Assembly (NCBI RefSeq): GCF_018860705.1
Contig: NZ_JAHKQA010000038.1
Span: forward strand, 62,001 to 126,000
Reading direction: 5' to 3'
DNA: 64,000 nucleotides
Source: Citreicella sp. C3M06
GTDB taxonomy: Bacteria; Pseudomonadota; Alphaproteobacteria; Rhodobacterales; Rhodobacteraceae
In this document: one piece after another, positions 52,923 to 60,775 of the stretch
How positions within the stretch are numbered: the stretch's first letter is position 1
Layout: every line of letters begins with the position of its first letter
Notes under the pieces: generated by a model
Told to the model about the DNA's origin: nothing
The model's input: the letters and a program-made list of their open reading frames with translations, nothing else
The model's database searches: none
Translations under genes and position numbers: made by a program

Positions 52923-53601
52923 GATCGTTCTCGACACCGAAACCACGGGTTTCGAGCCGGAAACCGGTGACCGGATCGTGGAAATCGGCGCGGTAGAGCT
53001 GTTCAACCACGTGCCGACAGGGAATACCTATCACCAATACATCAATCCCGAACGCTCGATGCCGCAAGAAGCGTTTCAGGTGCACGGGCTGGGAGACGAT
53101 TTCCTGCGCGACAAGCCCAAGTTCGCGAAAATCGTCGACGAGTTCCTCGCCTTTGTCGGCGATAGCAAGATGGTGATCCACAACGCCAGTTTTGACGTGA
53201 AATTCCTCAACGCCGAACTGAAATGGGCTGGAAAGCCTCAGTTTCCAAAGGGTTGCGCCATCGACACGCTGGATATCGCGCGCCGGAAATTTCCCGGCTC
53301 GCCCGCGTCGCTGGATTCGCTGTGTCGGCGCTTTGGCATCGACAATTCGTCGCGCACGCTGCACGGCGCGCTTCTCGACTCGGAAATCCTTGCTGAGGTA
53401 TATCTAGAGCTTATCGGCGGAAAACAGCCAGATCTGGTGCTTGCACCCGCGCGGCAAAAGGGCAATGACGGCCCGTCCGATGATGATTGGCGCCCGCAAA
53501 GGCGCCGCGAACCGCTGCCGTCGCGCCTTACGGAAAACGAAAAGGCGGCTCACGCCGCCTTCGTTGAAAAACTTGGGGCAAACGCCCTGTGGTCGCGCTG
53601 A
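52915..53601 (+). CDS. dnaQ: DNA polymerase III epsilon subunit (3'-5' exonuclease)
   Basis: A 228-residue proofreading exonuclease of Pol III. ExoI LDTETTGFEPETGDRIVEIG, ExoII HNASFDVKFLNAEL and ExoIII HGALLDSEILAEVYLEL (DEDDh type) are intact. The C-terminal tail carries a polymerase-binding region. A hairpin in its last codons (53542-53561) doubles as a terminator for secB on the other strand. It is the last gene of the origin-proximal plus-strand operon. Confidence 0.96.
   Translation: MREIVLDTETTGFEPETGDRIVEIGAVELFNHVPTGNTYHQYINPERSMPQEAFQVHGLGDDFLRDKPKFAKIVDEFLAFVGDSKMVIHNASFDVKFLNAELKWAGKPQFPKGCAIDTLDIARRKFPGSPASLDSLCRRFGIDNSSRTLHGALLDSEILAEVYLELIGGKQPDLVLAPARQKGNDGPSDDDWRPQRRREPLPSRLTENEKAAHAAFVEKLGANALWSR
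53529..53563 (-). terminator. Terminator of secB inside the 3' end of dnaQ
   Basis: On the minus strand AAGGCGGC pairs with GCCGCCTT (53542-53561, loop of four) and is followed by TTCGTTTTCC. It lies about 40 bases beyond the secB stop and within dnaQ coding sequence, so dnaQ codons and the terminator share bases. Confidence 0.65.
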
Positions 53602-53602
53602 C

Positions 53603-54121
53603 TCAGGCGTCGAGCTTCTGTTCGCCCGAGGCATTGGCCTGCTGACGGCGCGCGATCTCGTTGCGGTACAGCGCCACAAAGTCGATCATCTCGAGGTTCA
53701 GCGGCGGGAAACCGCCATCGCGGGTCACATCGGAAATGATCCGACGCGCGAAGGGGAACAGCATCCGGGGGCATTCGATCAGCAGGAACGGATGCATCTG
53801 GTCTTCGGGCACGTTCTCGATGTGGAACACACCGGCGTAGTCCATTTCAAGGATGAACAGCGTGTCGTTGGTGCCCTTGGATTTGGATTCGACCTTCAGC
53901 TTGATGACCACCTCGAACTGGTGCTCGACATTGCGCTTCTTGGCGTCGAGGTTGACCTGAACCTGAACGTCGGGCTGCACCTCGCCGGTGGAGCCTTTCT
54001 GCGCAAGGATGTTCTCGAACGACATGTCACGCACGAATTGCGCAAGAACGTTCATCTTGACCGGCGCCGGGGCGGCTGCGCTTGCCTGCCCGTTCGGGTT
54101 TTCCTGCTGGTATTCAGCCAT
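53603..54121 (-). CDS. secB: Protein-export chaperone SecB
   Basis: A 172-residue tetrameric chaperone that holds preproteins and passes them to SecA. The family core is clear (QFVRDMSFENILAQKG, YAGVFHIENVPEDQMHPFLL, CPRMLFPFARRIISDVTRDG, FPPLNLEMIDFVALY). N-terminal 20 residues are Ala/Pro-rich as in other roseobacters. Start 54121 (MAEYQQENPNG) is preferred over 54157. It converges on dnaQ and ends at the shared hairpin. Confidence 0.95.
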   Translation of the reverse strand: MAEYQQENPNGQASAAAPAPVKMNVLAQFVRDMSFENILAQKGSTGEVQPDVQVQVNLDAKKRNVEHQFEVVIKLKVESKSKGTNDTLFILEMDYAGVFHIENVPEDQMHPFLLIECPRMLFPFARRIISDVTRDGGFPPLNLEMIDFVALYRNEIARRQQANASGEQKLDA

Positions 54122-54178
54122 TTTCGTGTCTCTCCTCGGAAAAGCTTTGTTCTGCAATAGCAGCCTCGCGGGCGTGCC

Positions 54179-54658
54179 TCAATGCTTCGTCCAGCCCGAA
54201 CCGGGGTGGTTTGGGCGTTTGTCAGACGACACTTCGGTGTAATCTGCGTCGATGACGTCGCGGTTGGCGGGCCGCTGCGGCGCGGGGCGCGCGCCCATCT
54301 CGAACCGTGTGACTTTCACCCGGGCGGCGATGTGGCGCATCACGGCGCTGCGCACCCCCGGCACCAACAACGCAAAGCCGCAGGCATCGGTGAAAAACCC
54401 CGGTGTCAGCAGCAAGGCACCGGCCAGCAGGATCATCGCGCCATGCGCCAGCGGCGTGGTTGGATCTTCGAGCCGCGAGAAAGACCCCTGCAATTGGCCA
54501 AGCGCCCGCAACCCCTGCGAACGCACCAGCGATGTGCCGATGATCGCGGTGATCACCACGATGGCCAGCGTCGGCCAGAGGCCGATCAGGCTTCCGACCT
54601 GGATGAACAGGCCGATTTCGATCAGTGGCACCATGAGGAATGCCAGAAAAAGCCACAT
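54179..54658 (-). CDS. fxsA: FxsA family membrane protein
   Basis: A 159-residue inner-membrane protein with about three hydrophobic segments (MWLFLAFLMVPLIEIGLFIQ, LWPTLAIVVITAIIGTSLVR, MILLAGALLLTPGFFTDACG). FxsA in E. coli suppresses F-plasmid exclusion of phage T7; its normal role is unknown. It lies 57 bases upstream of secB on the same strand, with the divergent Tim44-like gene behind it, an order standard in alphaproteobacteria. Confidence 0.9.
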   Translation of the reverse strand: MWLFLAFLMVPLIEIGLFIQVGSLIGLWPTLAIVVITAIIGTSLVRSQGLRALGQLQGSFSRLEDPTTPLAHGAMILLAGALLLTPGFFTDACGFALLVPGVRSAVMRHIAARVKVTRFEMGARPAPQRPANRDVIDADYTEVSSDKRPNHPGSGWTKH

Positions 54659-54763
54659 GCGCGGTCTCCTATCGTCTCGCGGGCCGGTAGACTTGAGCGG
54701 GCCCAGCCCCTACATAAGACGGAACCACACGATTTTCCACGTTTGCCCCCGAATGAGGTGACA

Positions 54764-55423
54764 ATGAACACGCCCATCGTCCAGCTTCTGGTTCTTGCCG
54801 GGATCGCAATATTTCTGATCCTGAGACTGCGCAGCGTGCTGGGGACACGGGACGGGTTCGAAAAACCTAAGGCCCCGGCCCCCGCGAACCGCAGCGACCG
54901 CCGCCCCGATTTCGAGGTGATCGAAGGCGGTCCCGATCTCGACATCACCGACCATGTCTCCGAAGGCAGCCCCGCCGCCGAAGCGCTGGCGCAGATGAAA
55001 CGCGCCGATCCCGCGTTCAATGTCGGCGAATTTCTTGGCGGCGCGCGCGGTGCCTACGAGATGATCCTGATGGGCTTTGAAAACGGCGACATCGAGGATC
55101 TGCGCGATTTTCTGTCCCCCGAGGTCTACGAGAGCTTCGAAGAGGTGATCGAACAGCGCCGTCAGCAGGGCCTGACCATCGAGGCGAGTTTCGCAGGCGT
55201 TCGCGAAATGACGCTTGTGGATGCAACTTTTGACGAGGCGAGCCGCCGCGGCGAAGTGACCGTGAAATATGTTGGCGAACTGACCCAAGTGGTCAAGAAT
55301 GCCGCAGGAGAGGTGATCGAAGGGTCGGCCACCTCGGTGACCAAACAGAAGGACGTGTGGACCTACGGCCGCATCATGGGAAGCGACGATCCCAACTGGC
55401 AGCTTGTGGCGACCGACGAATAA
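54764..55423 (+). CDS. Tim44/TimA family protein
   Basis: A 219-residue protein with an N-terminal membrane anchor (VQLLVLAGIAIFLILRLRSV), a charged linker, and a C-terminal Tim44-like domain (about 75-219: FLGGARGAYEMILMGFENGD, LRDFLSPEVYESFEEVIEQR). Alphaproteobacterial TimA is the relative of mitochondrial Tim44; a role in inner-membrane or heme/complex assembly has been proposed but is not settled. It is three bases from mltA on the same strand, so the two are one transcript with the Smr gene behind. Confidence 0.9.
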   Translation: MNTPIVQLLVLAGIAIFLILRLRSVLGTRDGFEKPKAPAPANRSDRRPDFEVIEGGPDLDITDHVSEGSPAAEALAQMKRADPAFNVGEFLGGARGAYEMILMGFENGDIEDLRDFLSPEVYESFEEVIEQRRQQGLTIEASFAGVREMTLVDATFDEASRRGEVTVKYVGELTQVVKNAAGEVIEGSATSVTKQKDVWTYGRIMGSDDPNWQLVATDE

Positions 55424-55426
55424 GAC

Positions 55427-56479
55427 ATGAGGCGGGCAATCCGGGCCGCGCTGGTTGTCGCGTTGGCCTGGGTGATCCCGGCAGGCGGCATGAGCGCGGC
55501 AGAAACAGACATCACTTATCAGGTTCTCGACTTCGCGGATCTGGACGGTTGGGCCGAGGATGATCATTCCGCGGCCCTTTCAGTGTTTCGTGAGACCTGC
55601 GGCGATATGGATGACCCGGATTGGCGCAGCCTGTGCAATGTTGCACGTGAAACCACTGATGCTACGTCATTTTTTCAACTTTTCTTCCGCCCTGTCCTGA
55701 TCCGAGACGGTGCATCCGGCCTGTTCACCGGCTATTTCGAACCGGAGCTTGACGGCTCGCTGGTGCAGACCCCGCGCTATCGCTACCCGGTCTACCAGAT
55801 GCCGCCCGAGGCGCAGATGCAGCGCCCGTGGTTGTCGCGGCGCGAGATCCTGATGTCCGGGGTGATGGCCGGGCGCGGGTTGGAAATCGCTTGGGTCGAC
55901 GATCCGGTGGAGCTGTTTTTTCTGCAGATCCAGGGCTCGGGCCGCATTCGCCTGCCGGATGGTCGTCATCTCAGGGTCGGCTACGCCGGGGCCAACGGTC
56001 ACGAGTATCGCTCGGTCGGGCAAGAGTTGATCCAGCGCGGCACGTTTTCCGCCCATGAGGTGTCGGCGCAGCGCATCAAGGATTGGGTGCGCAGCAATCC
56101 CTTTGCCGGCGAAGAGCTGCTGTTCACCAACCCGTCTTATGTGTTCTTCCGTAACGTCACCGAGGTGCCTGCCGATCGTGGTCCGCTTGGCGCGATGAAC
56201 CGGTCGATCACCACGATGCGCTCGATCGCCGTCGACCCGGCCTATACCCCGCTTGGCGCGCCGGTGTGGATCGAGAAAGCCGGGCGCACGCCGCTGCACC
56301 GGCTTATGATCGCGCAGGATACCGGGTCGGCGATAAAGGGCGCGCAGCGGGCCGACATCTTCTTTGGCACCGGCGATGCCGCAGGGCGCGCCGCTGGCGC
56401 GATAAAGGACCCCGGTCGCATGGTGGTGCTGATGCCGATTCAGCGCGCCTATGCTTTGCTGCCGGACCTGATCCAATGA
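55427..56479 (+). CDS. mltA: Membrane-bound lytic murein transglycosylase A (MltA)
   Basis: A 350-residue murein lytic transglycosylase. It has an N-terminal signal peptide (RAALVVALAWVIPAGGMSAA) but no lipobox Cys, so it is probably soluble in the periplasm rather than a lipoprotein. MltA barrel and 3D domain features are visible: LFTGYFEPELDGSL, FFLQIQGSGRIRLPDGRHLR, and the catalytic-Asp region of the 3D domain (AQDTGSAIKGAQRADIFFG). The stop overlaps the Smr-domain gene by four bases. Confidence 0.93.
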   Translation: MRRAIRAALVVALAWVIPAGGMSAAETDITYQVLDFADLDGWAEDDHSAALSVFRETCGDMDDPDWRSLCNVARETTDATSFFQLFFRPVLIRDGASGLFTGYFEPELDGSLVQTPRYRYPVYQMPPEAQMQRPWLSRREILMSGVMAGRGLEIAWVDDPVELFFLQIQGSGRIRLPDGRHLRVGYAGANGHEYRSVGQELIQRGTFSAHEVSAQRIKDWVRSNPFAGEELLFTNPSYVFFRNVTEVPADRGPLGAMNRSITTMRSIAVDPAYTPLGAPVWIEKAGRTPLHRLMIAQDTGSAIKGAQRADIFFGTGDAAGRAAGAIKDPGRMVVLMPIQRAYALLPDLIQ

Positions 56480-57060
56480 GCCGCCGCCGATTGCGGCCCG
56501 ACGAGCTCGAGCTGTGGAACCTTGTCGCCAGTTCCACCGAACGGCTTCCCGGCCGGCCAATGCGCGAAGCCCCCAAGCCCGCGCCGAAGCCGGCACCGCC
56601 GCGACAGAAGCCAGACCCCCTGCCCGCCTTCAGCCTTGGCGATCGTGCTACCCCGGTCGCCGAGACCCACGATTTCTATGGCACCACCGCAGACCGTCTG
56701 AAAAGCGCGCCGCTGAACATGGATGCCAAGGCCTACAAGACCATGCGGCGCGGCAAGCTGTTGCCCGAGGCGCGGCTTGATCTGCATGGCATGACGCTGG
56801 ATCAGGCTCATCCGGAACTGATCCGGTTTATCCTGATGTCGCAGACACGGGCGCTGCGTCTGGTGCTGGTGATCACGGGCAAGGGCCTGCGCGAAGACCC
56901 GCATGACCCGATGCCGCGCCGTCGAGGTGTGCTGAAAACGCAGGTGCCGCAATGGCTTCGCCTACCTCCGGTGGCGCAGGCCGTGCTACAGGTCTCGGAA
57001 GCGCACAACAAGCATGGCGGCGGCGGGGCCTATTACGTCTATCTCAGGAAGCGGCGCTGA
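56476..57060 (+). CDS. Smr/MutS2-type DNA-binding domain protein
   Basis: A 194-residue protein whose C-terminal half (about 100-194) is a Smr domain: LDLHGMTLDQAHPELIRFIL and VITGKGLREDP, with GVLKTQVPQWL and GGGGAYYVYLRK. Smr domains nick or bind DNA or act on ribosomes in MutS2-like proteins. The N-terminal half is Pro/Lys-rich and probably disordered. It is coupled to mltA by ATGA. The 3' end overlaps the convergent idi gene by 17 bases. Confidence 0.9.
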   Translation: MSRRRLRPDELELWNLVASSTERLPGRPMREAPKPAPKPAPPRQKPDPLPAFSLGDRATPVAETHDFYGTTADRLKSAPLNMDAKAYKTMRRGKLLPEARLDLHGMTLDQAHPELIRFILMSQTRALRLVLVITGKGLREDPHDPMPRRRGVLKTQVPQWLRLPPVAQAVLQVSEAHNKHGGGGAYYVYLRKRR

Positions 57061-57568
57061 AGATCTGATCCGAGTGCTGGTCGAGATAGATCCGTAGCCA
57101 CGGCGTGAACTGTTCCGGCATTTCGGCGATGCTGTCGCGCAGCGCGGCAAGCGACATCCAGCGCGTCTCCATCACCTCTGCGGGATTTGGCTCCGGTTCT
57201 TGCCCCTCGGGCGCGGTGGCGGTGAAAATATCGACCAGCTCGTGTTCGATCATGCCTGCGCCTACATCGGCGCGATATTCCACCTGCCCGCGCGGCGACA
57301 GCGCAAGGCCGCGCAGCCCAAGCTCTTCGTCTAGTCGCCGGGCGGCGCAGACCAGAGGCGGCTCGTCCCAGAACGGATGGGTGCAGCAGGTGTTCGCCCA
57401 AAGACCGGGGGTGTGGTATTTCCCCAGCGCCCGTCGTTGCAACAGGATCTTGTCGCCGCGGCGCACAAACACCGACACGGCCATGTGTCGCAACCCGCGC
57501 AGGTGCGCGTCGAGCTTTTCAACCGGCGTGAGCGTGCCGTCGATCCATGCAGGAATATGCGTGTTCAT
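57044..57568 (-). CDS. idi: Isopentenyl-diphosphate delta-isomerase, type 1
   Basis: A 174-residue Nudix-fold enzyme converting IPP to DMAPP for isoprenoids. Active-site Cys lies in WANTCCTHPF and the Glu-containing Nudix-like region in AARRLDEELGL. In photosynthetic relatives idi is within the carotenoid/bacteriochlorophyll cluster; none of those genes are near here. Start 57568 (MNTHIPAWIDG) fits; an upstream in-frame start at 57628 would add 20 residues of no family likeness. It converges on the Smr gene, sharing 17 bases. Confidence 0.93.
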   Translation of the reverse strand: MNTHIPAWIDGTLTPVEKLDAHLRGLRHMAVSVFVRRGDKILLQRRALGKYHTPGLWANTCCTHPFWDEPPLVCAARRLDEELGLRGLALSPRGQVEYRADVGAGMIEHELVDIFTATAPEGQEPEPNPAEVMETRWMSLAALRDSIAEMPEQFTPWLRIYLDQHSDQIFSAAS

Positions 57569-57708
57569 GTCGGTGTCTTTCCCCGCATGGGCCGCGAACG
57601 TCAAGCCGGCACTGTCATTTGGTCGCATGACGCGGGTGTCGCCCTTGGCGGGAATGCATCCCTTCGGCTAGGTTGACCGCCAGACAACCTGTCACGGGAG
57701 AACACGGG

Positions 57709-58131
57709 ATGAGTTTCAAGATAGCCACGGCATGCGCCGCAGTGATGCTTGCCGGAAGCATGGCGCAGGCACAGGATGCGGAGGCTGGCGAGCAGATCTT
57801 CAAGAAGAGCTGCCGGTCGTGCCATTCCATCGTCGCACCCGATGGAGAGATGATCTTCAAGGGTGGCCGGACCGGGCCGAACCTTTATGGCGTGATCGGC
57901 CGCGCCGCAGGAACCGATCCTGATTTCCCGCGCTACAAGGCCTCGCTTGTCGAAGCTGGAGAAAAGGGGCTGGTCTGGGACGAAGCCAGCTTCGAAGAAT
58001 ATGTCGTCGATCCGTCCGGGTTCCTCAAGGAATACCTTGGCGACGATGGCGCCCGCTCTGGCATGTCCTTCAAGCTAAGGACCGGCGCGATGGATCTTTA
58101 CGCCTACCTGAATTCGGTCAGTCCCGAGTGA
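57709..58131 (+). CDS. c-type cytochrome, class I, exported
   Basis: A 140-residue periplasmic cytochrome. A Sec signal (FKIATACAAVMLAGSMAQAQ) is followed by a heme-binding CRSCH (Cys35, Cys38, His39) and a likely Met ligand in ARSGMSFKLR. The pattern (GGRTGPNLYGVIGRAAGTD) resembles cytochrome c2/c550 types that carry electrons between the bc1 complex and oxidases. ATG 57709 starts the signal peptide. It ends at the strong terminator 58151-58184. Confidence 0.92.
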   Translation: MSFKIATACAAVMLAGSMAQAQDAEAGEQIFKKSCRSCHSIVAPDGEMIFKGGRTGPNLYGVIGRAAGTDPDFPRYKASLVEAGEKGLVWDEASFEEYVVDPSGFLKEYLGDDGARSGMSFKLRTGAMDLYAYLNSVSPE

Positions 58132-58150
58132 TCCGCAGGCGTTGCAACGC

Positions 58151-58184
58151 AAAAGGGGCGCATCGCGGGATGCGCCCCTTTTTT
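58151..58184. terminator. Bidirectional rho-independent terminator between the cytochrome and wza-like genes
   Basis: AAAAGGGGCGCATC pairs with GATGCGCCCCTTTT (14 bp) around a loop of six. The T-run on the right and A-run on the left give T-tracts on both strands. It lies between the convergent cytochrome and Wza-like genes. Confidence 0.85.
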
Positions 58185-58201
58185 CATGCCGCAAAGTGGG
58201 T

Positions 58202-59323
58202 TCAATTGTCGAGGTTCTGAACCTGGCGCGTGATGCCGAAGGTGGTGCCGACGAGGCTAAGGACCGAAGATGCCGCCGGAATCGGAGATTCGGTGGCGTA
58301 AACCGTGTCACTGGGGTTGATCCGGAACTGTTTGGCCGCGAACAGCCCATCCGTCGAGGTCAGATCGAAGGTGAACACCACCTGCTGCATCGACGGCGCA
58401 CTGCCATCAGAGCGCAGCGCCCGCACCGGGTATTCGCGCAGCACCAGCACGCCCTTGGGATCGGCGCGGCTGTCCTGAAGACCGCCCATCAGGGTGACAG
58501 CCTCCATCGCGCTCAGATTGTCCTTGGGGAAATACACCAGATCTTCGCTGCCCGCCGCGCCAAGCGCGGTAAAGCTGTGGTTGTCCTGCTGGATGATGAC
58601 CGTATCGCCCGGCATCAGCAGCGCGTTGCGTTCACCGTTGGCCAGCAGGCTGTCGGCCGAGGTTTCATAGGTCGTACCGCCGCGAATGAGCCGCACGCGC
58701 GGATTGCGCAGCGTCGGCAGGATGCCGCCGCCATCGGCGATCAGCCCCAGCACCTTGTAATTGCGCGACGGCATTGGGAAGGCCCCCGGCTCCTCGACGC
58801 CGCCGACCAGCTCGACCGAATTGGCGCGGCCCTGCGTCAGGCTCAGCTGCACCTGCGCCGAAGGGGCGATCTGCACCAGCTCGCTCTGAATCTTGCCGCG
58901 TGCCTCATCGGGACTCATGCCGCGGATGTACACCTGCCCGACATAAGGCACGAAGACCGCCCCGTTGGCACCGACCTCGACGCCGCTCAGGGGCGCGGCC
59001 TTTTCCGTCGCGCTGGTGATCAGCGAGTTTTCCTGGCTGTCCCAGATCACGATATCGACCTTGTCGCCGGTCTGGATCACGTTGACGTTCGACCCGTTCG
59101 ACGTTCCCGGCCAGCCGAAGTCGTTCTCCCAGCCGGTGCGGGGCCAGGACGCGACCATCGGCATGTTGGCACGGGTGACCGGCACGACTTCGAATGTCGG
59201 GGTGCTGGAATTGGCTTCGCGAAGCACTTCAGAGTGCAGGGCAGCGCCGCGAGGAACGATGCTACACCCCGAAAGGGCAAGGGCCGACGCGCAGGCAACA
59301 AGAATAAGACGTGATCGCAACAA
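58202..59323 (-). CDS. Wza/KpsD-like polysaccharide export lipoprotein
   Basis: A 373-residue outer-membrane polysaccharide export protein. It has a lipoprotein signal (ILVACASALALSGC), a polysaccharide-export domain (about 95-175, VNVIQTGDKVDIVIWDSQEN, VFVPYVGQVYIRGMSPDEAR) and SLBB-type beta-grasp domains to the end (VELVGGVEEPGAFPMPSRNY). The start is TTG 59323 with a GGGGGA upstream; no ATG fits. It is divergent from the sugar transferase gene, 58 bases apart, and probably exports the polymer that enzyme initiates. Confidence 0.88.
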   Translation of the reverse strand: MLRSRLILVACASALALSGCSIVPRGAALHSEVLREANSSTPTFEVVPVTRANMPMVASWPRTGWENDFGWPGTSNGSNVNVIQTGDKVDIVIWDSQENSLITSATEKAAPLSGVEVGANGAVFVPYVGQVYIRGMSPDEARGKIQSELVQIAPSAQVQLSLTQGRANSVELVGGVEEPGAFPMPSRNYKVLGLIADGGGILPTLRNPRVRLIRGGTTYETSADSLLANGERNALLMPGDTVIIQQDNHSFTALGAAGSEDLVYFPKDNLSAMEAVTLMGGLQDSRADPKGVLVLREYPVRALRSDGSAPSMQQVVFTFDLTSTDGLFAAKQFRINPSDTVYATESPIPAASSVLSLVGTTFGITRQVQNLDN

Positions 59324-59381
59324 AAGGTGGTCCCCCGGAATGTCGTAGGTGTCACAATGGCTTTCTTAATGCGTCCGTTTC

Positions 59382-60110
59382 ATGATAGACAGCGTGTTGT
59401 CCAAGGAAAACCGCAAACAGGACGGGCGACGTGGCCCTAAAGCAGCAGCGCCGGGCAGATCGGCGGGTTTCAGCGCGAAATCGGGGCCAAAGGCCGGAAT
59501 GACCCTTTCAAAGCGTATTTTCGATATCATCATCGCCCTTTTGCTGATTGTGGTGCTGTCGCCTCTCATCGTGGCGCTGGCGCTGGCGATCCTGTTGCTG
59601 GATGGCCGCCCGGTGCTGTACCTGTCCGAACGGATGCGCAGCATGGACGAGGGGTTCACCCTGTGGAAATTCCGCACCATGCGGCCCGATGCCGATGACC
59701 GGGGCGTGTCGGGGGGCGACAAGACCAGCCGTATCACCCGCACCGGAGGCTTCATGCGGCGCTATCGGCTCGACGAGATTCCGCAGCTTTGGAATATTCT
59801 GGTCGGCGATATCAGCTTTGTCGGCCCGCGCCCGCCGCTTCGCCGCTATACCGAAAGCCATCCCGAGATCTATTCAAGCGTTCTGCGCTCGCGCCCCGGC
59901 GTCACCGGTCTTGCAACGCTGGTGTTTCACCGCACCGAAGAGCGGCTTCTGGCGCCCTGCCGCAGCAAGGACGAGACCGAGGAAGTCTATTGCCGCCGCT
60001 GCATTCCACGCAAGGCAGAGCTCGACATGATCTATCAGCAGCGACGGACGTTGTGCTACGATCTGCGTCTTATGCTGGCCACGGTGCTGCGGCGTATCTC
60101 GCTGCACTGA
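59382..60110 (+). CDS. Sugar transferase initiating exopolysaccharide synthesis (WcaJ/ExoY type)
   Basis: A 242-residue polyprenyl-phosphate hexose-1-phosphate transferase. After a basic, probably disordered 40-residue N-terminus comes the membrane helix (KRIFDIIIALLLIVVLSPLI) and the catalytic domain with ERMRSMDEGFTLWKFRTMRP, RRYRLDEIPQLWNILVGDIS and FVGPRPPLRRY. It lacks the N-terminal four-helix region of full WcaJ, so is of the ExoY/short class. ATG 59499 is a credible shorter start. It converges on a YjbF-like lipoprotein gene. Confidence 0.9.
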   Translation: MIDSVLSKENRKQDGRRGPKAAAPGRSAGFSAKSGPKAGMTLSKRIFDIIIALLLIVVLSPLIVALALAILLLDGRPVLYLSERMRSMDEGFTLWKFRTMRPDADDRGVSGGDKTSRITRTGGFMRRYRLDEIPQLWNILVGDISFVGPRPPLRRYTESHPEIYSSVLRSRPGVTGLATLVFHRTEERLLAPCRSKDETEEVYCRRCIPRKAELDMIYQQRRTLCYDLRLMLATVLRRISLH

Positions 60111-60118
60111 TCGCGGGT

Positions 60119-60775
60119 TTATTTCCGCAAACGGTGTAGCACCGCATAGCCGATGTTGGGCCCAAGCCATTGCCGCGAGGCAAGGATTTCGCCGCTGCCA
60201 TCCACCACGTAGTAATCGACGAAGGCCGGGCCATCGGGGCTTTCACAGGCGGCGATGACCTCAGTCGCCTGCGCCTTTACCAGCCCGAGCGCCACGTCGA
60301 CCGGCTGGTCCGGCTCGACGCCGCAGCTGTAGGTGACGACGCGGGTGACGTCTTCTGGCGTGAGCCAGCGCTGGATGTAGCTGGCGGTGCCGGTCCGGCG
60401 TGCCCGCACCAGATCCAGCAGCGGGCCCTGATCGGTCGACATCAGATCGCCGCTGAGCCCGCGCGTGCCAGTGATCATGCCATCGCGCAGAACCACCGAC
60501 TGGCGCGCCTTGTTGGCGTAGGTGGCATAGGGGCCGTTCTGTTCGATGCGCAGCAATAGCGCCTGCGTCTCGCGGTCGGGCAGGCTGAGGAAAATCACCG
60601 GCAGCGGTGTGGTGCTCAGCGTCGCGACGATCTGCTGAGGGGTGATCTGCGATGGTGCGCTCTTGCCTTTGAACAGCACGGCAGAGGTCACGTCGATCGG
60701 GCTTTTGTATTCGGGATCGTTGCTGCAGGCGGCAAGACCCACAAGCGCGGCGAGCAGTGCGATGCGGCGGATCAT
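60119..60775 (-). CDS. YjbF/GfcB-like lipoprotein
   Basis: A 218-residue outer-membrane lipoprotein (signal RRIALLAALVGLAAC, lipobox LAAC). The sequence resembles YjbF/YmcC (GfcB) proteins of E. coli colanic-acid/group 4 capsule type clusters (TPEDVTRVVTYSCGVEPDQ, a pair of sheet-rich repeats). Start 60775 (MIRRIALLAAL) overlaps the yjbH-like stop by ATGA, so they are coupled. Its function is unknown but these genes go with polysaccharide secretion. Confidence 0.82.
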   Translation of the reverse strand: MIRRIALLAALVGLAACSNDPEYKSPIDVTSAVLFKGKSAPSQITPQQIVATLSTTPLPVIFLSLPDRETQALLLRIEQNGPYATYANKARQSVVLRDGMITGTRGLSGDLMSTDQGPLLDLVRARRTGTASYIQRWLTPEDVTRVVTYSCGVEPDQPVDVALGLVKAQATEVIAACESPDGPAFVDYYVVDGSGEILASRQWLGPNIGYAVLHRLRK

